DNA from: Hyphomonadaceae bacterium
Lineage (GTDB): Bacteria > Pseudomonadota > Alphaproteobacteria > Caulobacterales > Hyphomonadaceae
Assembly (NCBI GenBank): GCA_030697555.1
Contig: JAUYPV010000158.1
Span: 1-36,447 of the forward strand
Length of the DNA stretch: 36,447 nt
Direction: 5' to 3'
In this document: in pieces, positions 16,115-25,707 of the stretch
Layout of the letters: each line of letters begins with the position of its first letter
Position numbering within the stretch: position 1 is the first letter of the stretch
Position numbers and translations under genes: made by a program
Notes under the pieces: model-generated
The model's database searches: none
What the model was told of the DNA's origin: nothing
The model's input: only the letters and a program-made list of their open reading frames with translations

Positions 16115-17122
16115 TCACCGGCGTGCTGGCGATTGCTTCAACAGCGCCTCGACCGCCTCGATGGCCCTGGCGCGGCGCAGTTCGGGCGTGCCGTTGATGC
16201 GAATGAACTTCATGCCACGAGAGACGAGTTCGCGCTCGCAGGCGATGTGGAATTTCCTGCGGTCTTCCGGATTGGAGAAGTAGCGCGTGCCGTCGTCGAC
16301 CCAGGGCAGGTCGATGTCGCAGAAGAGATAGAGATCGGGGTAGTCGCGATACCGGCCGAACCAGGGATCGCGAGAGCCGCTGAGTATGTCCGACCAGATC
16401 GCCGTAAGAACCGGATCGGTATCCTCGATCAACACGCGATTGGCGCGCAGGCTTGCGGCGGCGACCCCTGCGAGATGCCCCATCACAATCTGGCGCATGT
16501 CTTCCGGCGACGTGGCGTTGGCGCCGAAGGCTTCGGTATGGAACCGGCCGTATTCGGGCGCGACCACCGTATCGAAATGCCGCGCGAGCTGCGCTGCCAG
16601 CGAGGTCTTGCCGGTCGACTCGGCGCCGAACAGCGTGACGCGCTTCAGATAGTAGGGTCGCACCGGCCCGGGCAGGAAACGCCAGTAGGCATAAGGATCG
16701 TTGCGGATGGCGGTCGCCGAAACCGGAAAGGCCGTCCGTGCTTCGTCCACCGGCACGAAACGCGCGCCGGCCTCAATAGCCAGGCGATGGCCATATGGCT
16801 CGGAGGCAAACACCACGTCGATCGGCTCGGGATGATAGCGCTGCATCACGTCGCGCCAGATCGGCCAGAAATTCTCGGGATCGTCTTCCGGCAGTTGCGG
16901 GAGGATTTCCTCGCAATGAACGACACGCGCCGACGGGAACAGCTCCTTCATCCAGGCGAAGCGGACTGCGCCGGGAATCGGATCGTCGGGCAGGGAGCAG
17001 ACGAGGATTGTCAGTTCCTCGACATAGGCGCGCGCGAAGTCACAGAGGTACACATGCCCCGCATGCGGCGGCATGAACTTGCCGAGCACGAAGCCGCGCG
17101 CTGGCTTGGTCAGGAAGCTCAT
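16115..17122 (-). CDS. nadR: NadR-type NMN adenylyltransferase / ribosylnicotinamide kinase
   Basis: 335 residues from ATG 17122; the stop of pnuC overlaps it (ATGA). It turns nicotinamide riboside into NMN (kinase domain) and can adenylate NMN to NAD. The N-terminal nucleotidyltransferase has GKFMPPHAGH (14-23) and the second signature PVSATAIRNDP (133-143). The C-terminal P-loop kinase has Walker A GAESTGKTS (166-174) and EDTDPVLTAIWSD. The DNA-binding repressor domain of enterobacterial NadR is absent, so this is an enzyme only. Paired with PnuC it forms a riboside salvage route, since phosphorylation traps the imported nucleoside. It lies between mutS and glnD, which are commonly adjacent in relatives. 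Confidence 0.92.
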   Translation of the reverse strand: MSFLTKPARGFVLGKFMPPHAGHVYLCDFARAYVEELTILVCSLPDDPIPGAVRFAWMKELFPSARVVHCEEILPQLPEDDPENFWPIWRDVMQRYHPEPIDVVFASEPYGHRLAIEAGARFVPVDEARTAFPVSATAIRNDPYAYWRFLPGPVRPYYLKRVTLFGAESTGKTSLAAQLARHFDTVVAPEYGRFHTEAFGANATSPEDMRQIVMGHLAGVAAASLRANRVLIEDTDPVLTAIWSDILSGSRDPWFGRYRDYPDLYLFCDIDLPWVDDGTRYFSNPEDRRKFHIACERELVSRGMKFIRINGTPELRRARAIEAVEALLKQSPARR

Positions 17123-17706
17123 GCAGCGCCTTTCGCCCCAGCAGGATAGCCGCGCATCTCCTTGCGCCATTCCCACCAGCCCCAAAAGGCGTTGAAGAAG
17201 AAGAAAACGTAGAGCCCGGCGTAAACCCAGAGTCCCTGCGTGGCGTAGACGTAGACCGACACAACGTTGATCACCGCCCAGATCGGCCAGTTCTCGATCC
17301 GCTTCCGGTCCAGCAGGAACTGCGCGACGACGCTCAGGGTGAAAATGCCGGCATCCAGCATCGGGTTCTGCGCGTCCGTCCACGCATCGAATGCGAGGCC
17401 GAGCGGAATGGCCAGGGCGAGCGCGCCAGCGCAGAGCCCGGCGACAAGGCGTGTGCGCGTGGTGCGGATCGGCGGCCTGCCACCCTTGTAGCCCTTCAGC
17501 CAGTACCACCAGCCGTAGAACTGCACGGCGAGGAAAAAGACCTGCAGCGCGGCGCTGGAATAAAGGTTGCCGCCCACGAACATGAAAAAGGACAGGCCCG
17601 TGCCGACAACGCCGAACGGAAATTGCCAAAGGCTGCGCTGAACCGCGAGGACAACGCAGACCAGCGTGAAAGCCGTGGCGGCGATCTCGAGAGGATTTAT
17701 TTCCAA
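17119..17706 (-). CDS. pnuC: PnuC nicotinamide riboside transporter
   Basis: 195 residues if the start is TTG 17706 (LEINPLEIAATAFTLVCVVL), which aligns with the usual PnuC N-terminus (NPLEIAA). GTG 17784 would add 26 residues of Cys/Pro/Arg-rich sequence unlike the family. PnuC proteins are SWEET-fold inner-membrane facilitators for nicotinamide riboside. About seven hydrophobic segments are visible, with the conserved aromatic motifs QFYGWWYWLKG and ENWPIWAVINVVSVYVY that line the substrate site. It overlaps nadR by 4 bp, so uptake and phosphorylation are co-expressed. No regulator or TonB receptor for this pathway is in the window. Confidence 0.9.
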   Translation of the reverse strand: MEINPLEIAATAFTLVCVVLAVQRSLWQFPFGVVGTGLSFFMFVGGNLYSSAALQVFFLAVQFYGWWYWLKGYKGGRPPIRTTRTRLVAGLCAGALALAIPLGLAFDAWTDAQNPMLDAGIFTLSVVAQFLLDRKRIENWPIWAVINVVSVYVYATQGLWVYAGLYVFFFFNAFWGWWEWRKEMRGYPAGAKGAA

Positions 17707-17867
17707 AGCGCGCCCCGGCCGGTCCCGGCGCGAGCCTGCCGCGTGGGGGGCGGCAGGGCAACTGGCGCAGTTTGGCCCGTTCACGCCTTATTTTCTCGAC
17801 TCTGGGCGTTGTTGTCTCATGCCGTCCCATCTGTTGCGGGGCGCCAAACGGGTTTAGAGAACGCGGG

Positions 17868-20735
17868 ATGACGGACGCCCCCCGGGAAGCCCCTGACGAA
17901 CGCGCAATTGGCGACATGCCGCCGACGCAACGATCCGGCGCGACCAAGCCGGGCCCCTGGCGCATCGCGGATATCGTGGATGGCCGGAAGCTGCGCATCC
18001 AGCTTACCGCCGCTGCGCTCGACAACGGGTCTGATCCCGCGGCCCAGCGCGCCCGTGCGCTCGACTTGATACACGCCGCCCTGTTCCGCGGTCGCATGAT
18101 CGCGCAGGACCGGCTGGAGGAGGGCGCCGACGGCCTCGATACCGCCGCGCTCCTTTCGGCCGTAATGGATCAGGCGCTGTCCGCTCTTTATGACTTCACC
18201 GTCGTCCACATCTTTCGCGCCCACAACCCGACCGAGGCGGAGCGGATGTCGGTGCTGGCCGTCGGCGGCTATGGCCGCTCGGTGCTCGCGCCGTCGTCCG
18301 ACGTCGATCTCCTGTTCGTGCGCAACTACAAGCAGACCGCGTGGGCCGAGAGCGTCATCGAGTACATGCTCTATGCGCTGTGGGACATGGGGCTCAAGGT
18401 CGGCCACGCCTTCCGCACCATCGACGAGTGCATCAAGCTCTCACGCGAGGATGTGACGATCCGCACCTCGATCCTCGACCAGCGTTTCCTGTTTGGCGAC
18501 AAAGGCGTCGCCGAAAAGCTCGTCGAGCGGTTCCAGAAGGACGTCATCGCGGGGCGCGGCGCGGAGTTCGTCGCCGCCAAGCTGGAAGAGCGCAATGAAC
18601 GTCACGCACGCGAGGGCGATTCACGTTACCGCGTCGAACCCAATGTGAAGGACGGCAAGGGCGGGCTGCGCGACCTGCAGACGCTATTCTGGCTCGCCAA
18701 ATACATCCACGGCGGCCGCACGCTCGTTGAAGTGCTCGACAACGCTGCCTTCACGCCGGCCGACAAGGCGGTGTTCCTGCGCGAGGCGCGCTTTCTTTGG
18801 ACAGTGCGCTGCCATCTCCATTTCCTCACCGGCCGGCCGGAAGAACGTCTGTCGTTCGACCTGCAGCCCGAGATGGCGACGCGCATGGGCTACACGGCGC
18901 GCCAGAACGTCACCGCGGTCGAGCGTTTCATGAAGCGCTACTTCCTTGCGGCAAAAGAAGTCGGCGCGCTCACCCGCATCCTCTGCGCCAAGCTTGAGAT
19001 CGACGAGAAGAAGCGCCCCGGCGGGCGCCCTCGCCTGATCCCGGCTGCGGCGGCAAAGCCGCTCAAGGAAGAAGGCTTCGCGATCGACGGCGGCCGTATC
19101 ACCATCACCGACCCCGACATGTTCGTCGCCGATACGCGCAAGCTGATGCGCCTGTTCTGGCTCGCCAATGAACGCCATAGCGACATCCATCCCGAAGCGA
19201 TGACAGCCGCCCGCCGCTCGCTCTGGGCGGTGACGCGCCAGGCGCGGACGGATGACGACTCGCGCGCCATGTTTCTCGACATCATCACCGGCAAGAACAC
19301 CGACAACCGCACCCTGCCGTTGATGAACGAGGCAGGCGTGCTGGGCCGCTTCGTGCCGGAGTTCGGCCGCATCGTCGGCCAGACGCAGTTCAATATGTAT
19401 CACCACTTCACCGTGGACGAGCACACGCTGAAGGCGGTCGAGACCATCCACGACATCGAGCGCGGCCTGTTCAAGGACGCTCACCCGTTGTCGACCGAGC
19501 TGTTCCCGAAGATCCAGAACCGCCGCGCGCTCTATCTCGCCATGCTGCTGCACGACACCGGAAAGGGCAAAGGCGACCAGCAGATCGAAGGCGCGAAGCA
19601 GGCGCGTTCTGCGTCGCTGCGCCTCGGGCTGGCGGAGGACGAGGCCGAACTCGTCGCCTGGCTGGTCGGCAACCATCTCGAGATGAGCGACACCGCGCAG
19701 CGGCGCGACATCTCCGACCCGCAGACCATTTCGAAATTCGCCGACCGCGTCGGCAATCTGGAGCGCCTGCGCCTCCTGCTGATCCTCACCGTTGCCGACA
19801 TCCGCGCCGTCGGGCCGGGCGTGTGGAATGGCTGGAAGGGACAGCTCCTGCGCGATCTCTATTATGCCACCGAAGCCGCCCTGCGCGGCAGCCGCACTGA
19901 CGAGACCAGCGTTCGCGCCCAGCTCGCCGACCGCGCCGAAGCAGCCCGCACCGCGCTCGCCAAGCGCATCGGCCCCGCGCCCGCGCTCGCCGACGTCGAG
20001 GACGCCTACTGGGTTGGGTTCACGCTCGACGCCCAGGCGCGCCACGCGGCGGCGCTTGCCGTATCGAACCAGCCCATCACCGTTGCGTCCAACATCGACA
20101 GTGGAAAGTCGGCCACGGAAATCCTCGTCTCGGCCCCCGACCGGCCGGGCCTGTTCGCCGATCTCTGCGGCGCGCTCAGCGCTGCGGGCGCCAACATCGT
20201 CGCCGCTCACCTCTACGAGAATGGCGACAGCCGCGTGCTCGACGTGTTCGACGTTCAGGATTCGCGCGGCCAGCCGATCGGCGCCGACCATCCTCATGCC
20301 CTGGCCCGGCTGATGGACGATCTTCGCGCCGCCGCGGCAGGAGGCGAGGGCGTGAAGCGCCCCGGCAAGGCGCCGGCCGCCAGCCGACGCCACGCCGCCT
20401 TCATCATCTCACCGCTGATCCTGATCGACCGCGAGGCGTCCTCTGCCTCCACCGTGATCGAGGTCTCCGGCCGCGACCGCGCCGGGCTTCTCTACGACAT
20501 CGCCCGCGAGCTCGCGGACGCCGGCCTTTCCATCCGTTCCGCCCACGTCGGCGCCTATGGCCCTTCCGTGCATGACGTCTTCTATGTGGAAATGCTCGAC
20601 GGCGGCGGCATGCCGCCCGAGATGGACGAGCCTCTCACCAAGCGTCTCGTCGACGTGCTGCGTTCGCACGCCCCGACCGCGCCACGCATTCCCGCCCATA
20701 CGCTGGCGCGCGCGCCAGTCTCCTTCGACCGATAG
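17868..20735 (+). CDS. glnD: PII uridylyltransferase / uridylyl-removing enzyme GlnD
   Basis: 955 residues from ATG 17868; the frame extends upstream, but MTDAPREAPDERA is the likeliest start. GlnD uridylylates PII (GlnB/GlnK) when glutamine is low and removes UMP when it is high, setting nitrogen assimilation and Ntr signalling. The nucleotidyltransferase domain has GGYGRSVLAPSSDVDLLF (G133, D145, D147). The HD domain has LLHDTGKGKGDQQ (H562/D563), and two C-terminal ACT domains (from about residues 745 and 860; APDRPGLFADLCGAL and GRDRAGLLYDIAREL) sense glutamine. Length and domain set are complete. murJ follows after 12 bp. GlnD output controls Ntr sigma-54 activators, a possible functional link to the sigma-54 promoter at 15569, though that is speculation. 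Confidence 0.96.
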   Translation: MTDAPREAPDERAIGDMPPTQRSGATKPGPWRIADIVDGRKLRIQLTAAALDNGSDPAAQRARALDLIHAALFRGRMIAQDRLEEGADGLDTAALLSAVMDQALSALYDFTVVHIFRAHNPTEAERMSVLAVGGYGRSVLAPSSDVDLLFVRNYKQTAWAESVIEYMLYALWDMGLKVGHAFRTIDECIKLSREDVTIRTSILDQRFLFGDKGVAEKLVERFQKDVIAGRGAEFVAAKLEERNERHAREGDSRYRVEPNVKDGKGGLRDLQTLFWLAKYIHGGRTLVEVLDNAAFTPADKAVFLREARFLWTVRCHLHFLTGRPEERLSFDLQPEMATRMGYTARQNVTAVERFMKRYFLAAKEVGALTRILCAKLEIDEKKRPGGRPRLIPAAAAKPLKEEGFAIDGGRITITDPDMFVADTRKLMRLFWLANERHSDIHPEAMTAARRSLWAVTRQARTDDDSRAMFLDIITGKNTDNRTLPLMNEAGVLGRFVPEFGRIVGQTQFNMYHHFTVDEHTLKAVETIHDIERGLFKDAHPLSTELFPKIQNRRALYLAMLLHDTGKGKGDQQIEGAKQARSASLRLGLAEDEAELVAWLVGNHLEMSDTAQRRDISDPQTISKFADRVGNLERLRLLLILTVADIRAVGPGVWNGWKGQLLRDLYYATEAALRGSRTDETSVRAQLADRAEAARTALAKRIGPAPALADVEDAYWVGFTLDAQARHAAALAVSNQPITVASNIDSGKSATEILVSAPDRPGLFADLCGALSAAGANIVAAHLYENGDSRVLDVFDVQDSRGQPIGADHPHALARLMDDLRAAAAGGEGVKRPGKAPAASRRHAAFIISPLILIDREASSASTVIEVSGRDRAGLLYDIARELADAGLSIRSAHVGAYGPSVHDVFYVEMLDGGGMPPEMDEPLTKRLVDVLRSHAPTAPRIPAHTLARAPVSFDR

Positions 20736-20747
20736 CCGGACGAATTC

Positions 20748-22352
20748 ATGTCGCTTGCGCGCAATGTCATCGTGCAGACCACGTTCACGCTCGGCAGCCG
20801 CGTGCTCGGCTTCGCACGCGACCTCGCCCTGAATGCGCGCTTTGGCGGGCAGAGCCCGCTGATGGACGCCTGGACCAAGGCGCTGTGGCTGCCCAACCTG
20901 TTTCGCCGCCTCTTCGCCGAGGGCGCCTTTGCGCAGGGCTTCGTGCCGGTCTTCGCCAAGACGCTGAAGATCGAGGGACAGGCCGAGGCCGAGAAGGTGG
21001 CCAGCCAGGCGCTCGCCTTCATCATGGTGGTCGTGGTCGTCTTTTCGATCTTGCTCGAACTAGTGATGCCCTGGCTGATGCCGGTCATCCTCTACACCTA
21101 TGTCGACGACCCGGAGATCATGAAGATCGCCGTGCTGATGACGCAGCTGACGACGCCCTATCTCGCCTGCATGACGCTGACCTCGCTGCTCTCTGGCGTG
21201 CTCAACACAAGGGAGAAGTTCGCGCTGTCGTCAGCCGCGCCTATCCTGCTAAATGTCGTGACGCTGCTACCCCTGCTGGTCGTCCAGGACCGTACGATGG
21301 CGGCCTACTGGGCGGCTGCCGCCGTAACGGTCGCCGGCCTCCTTCAGGGGGCGCTGCTGTGGTGGGGGGTCAGGCGGATGGGCATCAAGGTCAGCATCGG
21401 CTTGCCTGCTCTGACCAGCTCGGTGAAACGCGTGCTTGCTCTCGCCATTCCAGGCGCCATCGCGGGCGGCGGCGTGCAGATCAATAGCGCCGTCTCGAAT
21501 GTCCTTACCGGAACGGACGCGGGCGCATCGGGCGTGCTCTACAATGCCGAACGGCTCTACCAGCTTCCCATCGGACTTATTGGCGTGGCCGTTGGCATGG
21601 CGCTCGTCCCGCGCCTCTCACGCTATTTCGCCGACACCGACCACGCTTCCGCCGACAAGGCGATGGACGATGGCATCGTCTTGTCCATGGCGTTCACGCT
21701 GCCAGCGGCGCTGGCGCTGCTGATCATGCCCTATTTCATCATCGACGGCGTGATGAGGCAGGGCGCCTTCACCCTGGACGACTCCCGCCGCATCGCCGAG
21801 GTGTTGCGCCAATTCTCGTGGGGCGTTCCGGCCTTCGTTCTTGCCAAGGTTTTCACGCCGCCTTTCTTCGCGCGCCAGCGCTCCAAGCAGCCGGCGATGT
21901 TCACGGGCATCACGGTCGGGCTCAACATCGTGCTGGGCGCTGCGCTGTGGTTCGGCCTTCCGAAGTTTGTAGATGGCATGGACGGGGCGATCGGCCTTGC
22001 CATCGCCACCAGTGTCTGCGGCTGGATCAACGTCTTCCTGCTCGCGGGAACCCTAGCGCGGGAAAAGGTCTATCGGGTCAGCGCCGCAGCCTGGGGCCGT
22101 CTCGCCCGGCTGGGTCTCGCCTGCGCCGCCATGGGTGCGTTCATCGCGGTCTGCGCCTGGGAGTATCCCTTGCTGTCACAGATCCTGCTTCGCAAAGAGA
22201 TCGCGGCAGTCGTGGTGTCCAGCGTCGGCTTTGCGATCTTCCTTGGCTGCGCCGTGTTGTTCCGGGCGGTGACTGTCGCCGAGATCCGTTCGTCGCTGAG
22301 ACGGGAGAAGGGCGCGCCGGGAGTTGTCTTGCCCGGAGGCGGCGAGGGCTGA
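20748..22352 (+). CDS. murJ: lipid II flippase MurJ
   Basis: 534 residues from ATG 20748. MurJ (MviN) flips lipid II across the inner membrane for peptidoglycan synthesis. About 14 hydrophobic helices are visible. Family signatures include the N-terminal TFTLGSRVLGFARDLALNAR, the NLFRRLFAEGAFAQGFVPVF segment with conserved Arg residues near TM2, and LNTREKFALSSAAPILLNV. The order glnD-murJ-trpS is usual in this lineage; trpS starts 12 bp downstream, so co-transcription is likely. Confidence 0.96.
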   Translation: MSLARNVIVQTTFTLGSRVLGFARDLALNARFGGQSPLMDAWTKALWLPNLFRRLFAEGAFAQGFVPVFAKTLKIEGQAEAEKVASQALAFIMVVVVVFSILLELVMPWLMPVILYTYVDDPEIMKIAVLMTQLTTPYLACMTLTSLLSGVLNTREKFALSSAAPILLNVVTLLPLLVVQDRTMAAYWAAAAVTVAGLLQGALLWWGVRRMGIKVSIGLPALTSSVKRVLALAIPGAIAGGGVQINSAVSNVLTGTDAGASGVLYNAERLYQLPIGLIGVAVGMALVPRLSRYFADTDHASADKAMDDGIVLSMAFTLPAALALLIMPYFIIDGVMRQGAFTLDDSRRIAEVLRQFSWGVPAFVLAKVFTPPFFARQRSKQPAMFTGITVGLNIVLGAALWFGLPKFVDGMDGAIGLAIATSVCGWINVFLLAGTLAREKVYRVSAAAWGRLARLGLACAAMGAFIAVCAWEYPLLSQILLRKEIAAVVVSSVGFAIFLGCAVLFRAVTVAEIRSSLRREKGAPGVVLPGGGEG

Positions 22353-22364
22353 TAAAGCCCCGCA

Positions 22365-23402
22365 ATGACTGAGCAAACACCTTCCGCCTACACCGGCCCG
22401 CAACGCGTCTTCTCCGGCGTCCAGCCATCGGGAAGCCTGCATCTGGGGAATTATCTCGGCGCGCTGGTGAAGTTCGTCGCCATGCAGGAGCAATATCCCT
22501 GCATCTTCTGCGTCGTGGATCTTCACGCCATCACCGTGCCGCAGGATCCGAAGCTTCTCGCCGCGCAGACGCGCGAGATCGCGGCCGCGTATCTCGCTTC
22601 GGGTATCGATCCGAAAAAATCGATCGTCTTTGCGCAATCGTCTGTTCCCGCTCATTCGGAACTAGCCTGGGTGCTAAACTGCGTCGCCCGCATGGGTTGG
22701 CTCGAGCGCATGACGCAGTTCAAGGACAAGGCCCAGGGCAAGGATGCGGAGAACATCTCCGTCGGCCTGTTCGACTATCCCGTGCTGATGGCGGCCGACG
22801 TGCTGGCCTACAGGGCGACACATGTGCCCGTTGGAGAAGACCAGAAACAGCATCTCGAACTGGCGCGCGACATTGCCGGCCGGTTCAACCGCGAGTTCAA
22901 TGCGCCCGACTTCTTCCCCCTTCCGGAACCCATCTATCAGGGGCCCGGTGCGCGGATCATGTCGCTCAAGGATGGAACGAAGAAGATGTCGAAGTCGGAC
23001 CCGTCCGACGCCTCGCGCATCAACCTCCTCGATACTGCGGACGACATCGCCAAGAAGATCAAGCGCGCCACCACCGATCCCGAAGTGCTGCCGTCCGAAG
23101 TGAAGGGCCTCGAAGGCCGCAACGAGGCGGCGAACCTCGTGGGCATCTACGCCGTGCTTTCGGGCAAGTCCGAAGCCGACGTTCTGGCCGAATTCGGCGG
23201 CAAGGGCTTCGGCGTGTTCAAGCCTGCGCTGGCCGATCTTGCCGTGACCAAGCTCGGTCCCGTCGCCGATACCATGCGCCGGCTGATGAACGATCCGGCG
23301 GAAGTCGATCGCGTGCTCAAGGATGGCGCCCAGCGCGCCAACGCCATCGCCCAGCCGGTGATGGACGACGTCCGCAAGGTGGTTGGCTTCTGGCGGCCAT
23401 AA
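22365..23402 (+). CDS. trpS: tryptophanyl-tRNA synthetase
   Basis: 345 residues from ATG 22365. This class Ic synthetase charges tRNA-Trp. The HIGH-type motif is in [15 protein letters not shown] (about 20-34) and the KMSKS loop is [14 protein letters not shown] (about 206-219). [31 protein letters not shown] and the [16 protein letters not shown] stretch are standard for bacterial TrpS. Length is normal and no regulatory leader is visible. Confidence 0.97.
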   Translation: MTEQTPSAYTGPQRVFSGVQPSGSLHLGNYLGALVKFVAMQEQYPCIFCVVDLHAITVPQDPKLLAAQTREIAAAYLASGIDPKKSIVFAQSSVPAHSELAWVLNCVARMGWLERMTQFKDKAQGKDAENISVGLFDYPVLMAADVLAYRATHVPVGEDQKQHLELARDIAGRFNREFNAPDFFPLPEPIYQGPGARIMSLKDGTKKMSKSDPSDASRINLLDTADDIAKKIKRATTDPEVLPSEVKGLEGRNEAANLVGIYAVLSGKSEADVLAEFGGKGFGVFKPALADLAVTKLGPVADTMRRLMNDPAEVDRVLKDGAQRANAIAQPVMDDVRKVVGFWRP

Positions 23403-23478
23403 GCTCCCCGGCGAAGGGCCGCATTCCCGTCTTCGCTTGCGATCTCTATGTCTTCTCGGACCGTCCCGGGAGTTCAGC

Positions 23479-23910
23479 TTGAAACGTGCGATTGCCGCCA
23501 TCGTCCTGGCGCTCGGCCTCGGCGCCTGCGGGCAGGGGGCGGGGGTTCACATCGAAAATGCGGAATTCCGCCCGCCTCTGGGGGCGAGCGGCATCGGCGT
23601 CGCCTATTTCGCAATCCGGTCCGACAAGGCCGACCGGATCGTCGCGATCTCCTCTCCGGAGGCCGACCGGATCGAGATTCACGCTTCCGTGACGCAGGGC
23701 GGCAATGTGTCCATGAAGCATCTCGCTGGTGTGGATCTGCCTGCCGGCGAGACCGTCCGGTTCGCTCCAGGGGGGATGCACCTGATGGTGTTTTCGCCTC
23801 GCCACATCGGCGCGAATACTGCTTTTCCCATCACAATAGAGCTGCAATCGGGTGCTAAACAGTCAGCGCCCTTTCGAGAAATCTCGGGGGTTGTGGAACC
23901 GCGCGGTTAA
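23479..23910 (+). CDS. PCuAC-type periplasmic copper chaperone lipoprotein
   Basis: 143 residues from TTG 23479, chosen because GGGAG (23468-23472) stands at the right distance and because a lipoprotein signal follows at once: KRAIAAIVLALGLGAC with lipobox LGAC (Cys about residue 16). The mature part matches PCuAC (DUF461) proteins: ASGIGVAYFAIRSDKADRIV, EIHASVTQGGNVSMKHL and GGMHLMVF, which carry the spaced His/Met copper ligands (H in EIHAS, M in VSMKHL, H and M in MHLMVF). Such proteins deliver Cu(I) to the Cu-A or Cu-B sites of cytochrome oxidase or buffer periplasmic copper. It lies alone behind trpS. TTG start and membrane anchoring are inferred. Confidence 0.82.
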   Translation: MKRAIAAIVLALGLGACGQGAGVHIENAEFRPPLGASGIGVAYFAIRSDKADRIVAISSPEADRIEIHASVTQGGNVSMKHLAGVDLPAGETVRFAPGGMHLMVFSPRHIGANTAFPITIELQSGAKQSAPFREISGVVEPRG

Positions 23911-23992
23911 CCACACGTAAGGGAATATTCGATTGAGATTAACCTCCGACGCATTCAAGGTCGGGGTGCTTTTCTACCGGGGCTGTTAGGCA

Positions 23993-25054
23993 ATGTCAGT
24001 ATTGCAACTCCGCCGCGACATGGTCGTGGTCGAAGAAGAGAAGGCGGTCGAGATCGACAAGCCGTTTCCGCTTCGCACCATCGAAGCGGAAGTAACTGAC
24101 GTTACAGACATCGAAGAAGTGGAAGACGACAGCGATGAGGACGAACGTCCTCGCAAATCGTTCTTCCAGCATGTCCGCTGGTGGTTCAACGCGCTCATCG
24201 TCGTCGCTGCGCTCGGCGCCTATCCCGCGATGACCGTCGTGGACAGCGACGTTGGCGACCGCAATGTCGGCGCTGATCTCGATCGCACGCGCTGGACCGC
24301 GCCCTGGGCTGGCGGCGCCGCCACTGTTCTGGAAAAGCATTTCAACGAGCTGGGCTGGGCCAAGGATGCGCCCGCCTGGTCGCCGATGGCCCGCCTCACC
24401 GCCAAGCCGGCCTACCAAGCCGCCATGGCCGGTTCGGTCGGCGAGTTCATCGTTCTTTCCAACAGCCAGGCCGTCGCTGCGGGCCGCGAAGATGCTGACC
24501 TTTCCGCCGCTGCCCGGCTTGTTTCAGTTTCCTCGACTGGTGATCAGCTGCGCGCCGCCCGCGACGCGCTGATCAACTATGACCGCCGCCTGCGCCGCCG
24601 CGCCGCCTCCATTTCGGAAACGCCCGCGCAACTCACGGCCAAGATCGAACTCATCGACAGCTGGGCGGTGAAGAGCCAGGCGGACATTGCCCGTTCGGCA
24701 GCGCTCGCCAGCGGTCCGATCGACATGAGCGCCACGACCTCGGTCTACTCGGCGAAGGGCCGCGCCATGGCCGCTTATATCTTCCTCGACACGCTGCGCT
24801 GGCCGGAAAACGACAAGGCCGCCGCGGCCCGCCAGGCCGCACTCGAAGCCTGGAAGGCCGCAGCTGAATTCCATCCGCTGATCGTGCTCAACGGCTCACC
24901 GGACGGATCGCTGTTTGGCAACCACGCCGCCTCCATGGGTTTCCTCATCGGTCAGGCGCAGGACGCGACACGGGCGTATCTCGAACTCGTGCGTTCGCCT
25001 GCCATGGCGCCCGCGAACATCGCCAACGCCGCCCCGGTCGCCGCGCTGAAATAG
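23993..25054 (+). CDS. DUF2333 family membrane protein
   Basis: 353 residues from ATG 23993. An acidic cytoplasmic N-terminus (VTDIEEVEDDSDEDERPRK, about 38-56) is followed by one TM segment (WWFNALIVVAALGAYPAMTV, about 64-83) and a long periplasmic domain that appears mostly helical. The C-terminal HPLIVLNGSPDGSLFGNHAA, then SMGFLIGQAQDATRAYLELV, matches the conserved end of DUF2333 proteins I remember (PMILNGG...L.NHS..M..YI..A). The function is unknown; the family occurs as single-pass inner-membrane proteins in Proteobacteria. The 82 bp upstream hold no clear promoter. Start choice is simple because no nearer alternative precedes the acidic region. Confidence 0.8.
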   Translation: MSVLQLRRDMVVVEEEKAVEIDKPFPLRTIEAEVTDVTDIEEVEDDSDEDERPRKSFFQHVRWWFNALIVVAALGAYPAMTVVDSDVGDRNVGADLDRTRWTAPWAGGAATVLEKHFNELGWAKDAPAWSPMARLTAKPAYQAAMAGSVGEFIVLSNSQAVAAGREDADLSAAARLVSVSSTGDQLRAARDALINYDRRLRRRAASISETPAQLTAKIELIDSWAVKSQADIARSAALASGPIDMSATTSVYSAKGRAMAAYIFLDTLRWPENDKAAAARQAALEAWKAAAEFHPLIVLNGSPDGSLFGNHAASMGFLIGQAQDATRAYLELVRSPAMAPANIANAAPVAALK

Positions 25055-25146
25055 CGTCGCGACGTCACTTTCATTCGCAGACCGGAAACCGTCTCCTGGC
25101 AAGCTTTGGCCTTGACCCCGTCGCGGCCCGAGGCCCTGATGCTCGC

Positions 25147-25632
25147 ATGACAGATTTGTCACGAAAATTCCTGGCTATCTCGGACGAGACCGAGGAGTGC
25201 ATCAGCGCGTTGGTGTTCGCTGGAATGCGCGCCAAGGCGGTTAGCGCCGGGCTGGTAATCCTGCGCTGCGCTCGAGTACCGGGCGGTGGCGGCTGGATCG
25301 GGCTGGATCGCGACATCAACCAGGACGCGATCGACGCGGCGCGCCTCAAGGCGGTCCAGCATGCCGACCAGGTCGAGACGCGAACAGGCGTGAAGGCCGA
25401 ACTGATCGTCAGTGACGACGAGGCGGTCGACGCGATCCGGAAGCTGGTCGACGGGGACCAGACGATAAAAGTGCTGATCCTGGCGGCGGGATCGGGCAGG
25501 TGGGGCCCTGGTCCGCTGGTCTCCCGCCTGGCGAAAGGCAAGCCGCTGGCCGCCCGGCCGATCGCAGTAACCGTGATACCCGGCGATCTCAGCGACAAGC
25601 AGCTCGACGAGATAGGCGGGCTCGCCGGGTAG
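25147..25632 (+). CDS. universal stress protein family protein
   Basis: 161 residues from ATG 25147. The Rossmann-like UspA fold is suggested by an initial beta strand with Asp (KFLAISDETEECISAL), a helix and strand (AKAVSAGLVILRCAR), TGVKAELIVSDDEAVDAIRKL, then IKVLILAAGSGRWGPGPLVSRL. The latter stands where ATP-binding members have GxxGxxxxxxGS, here GSGRWGPGPLVS, a diverged glycine loop. The cytoplasmic role is unknown; Usp genes next to nfu recur in this lineage. nfu follows 75 bp downstream. Confidence 0.8.
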   Translation: MTDLSRKFLAISDETEECISALVFAGMRAKAVSAGLVILRCARVPGGGGWIGLDRDINQDAIDAARLKAVQHADQVETRTGVKAELIVSDDEAVDAIRKLVDGDQTIKVLILAAGSGRWGPGPLVSRLAKGKPLAARPIAVTVIPGDLSDKQLDEIGGLAG

Positions 25633-25707
25633 TCTTCGCCAGCCGGCTGCGCCGCATTGCGTCAGGGGGGCGTCAGGGCCATGTAGCGAGGAGAACAGGC
25701 GGTTCCT

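Noticed and set aside
16115-18097. One 660-residue fused frame ahead of nadR
   Set aside because: The N-terminal half is pnuC read in another frame; nadR starts at its own ATG 17122 with an ATGA overlap to pnuC.
23881-23992. TTAA-N7-TAAG as a CtrA box before the DUF2333 gene
   Set aside because: Only one half-site is intact, and the first TTAA overlaps the stop codon of the preceding gene.
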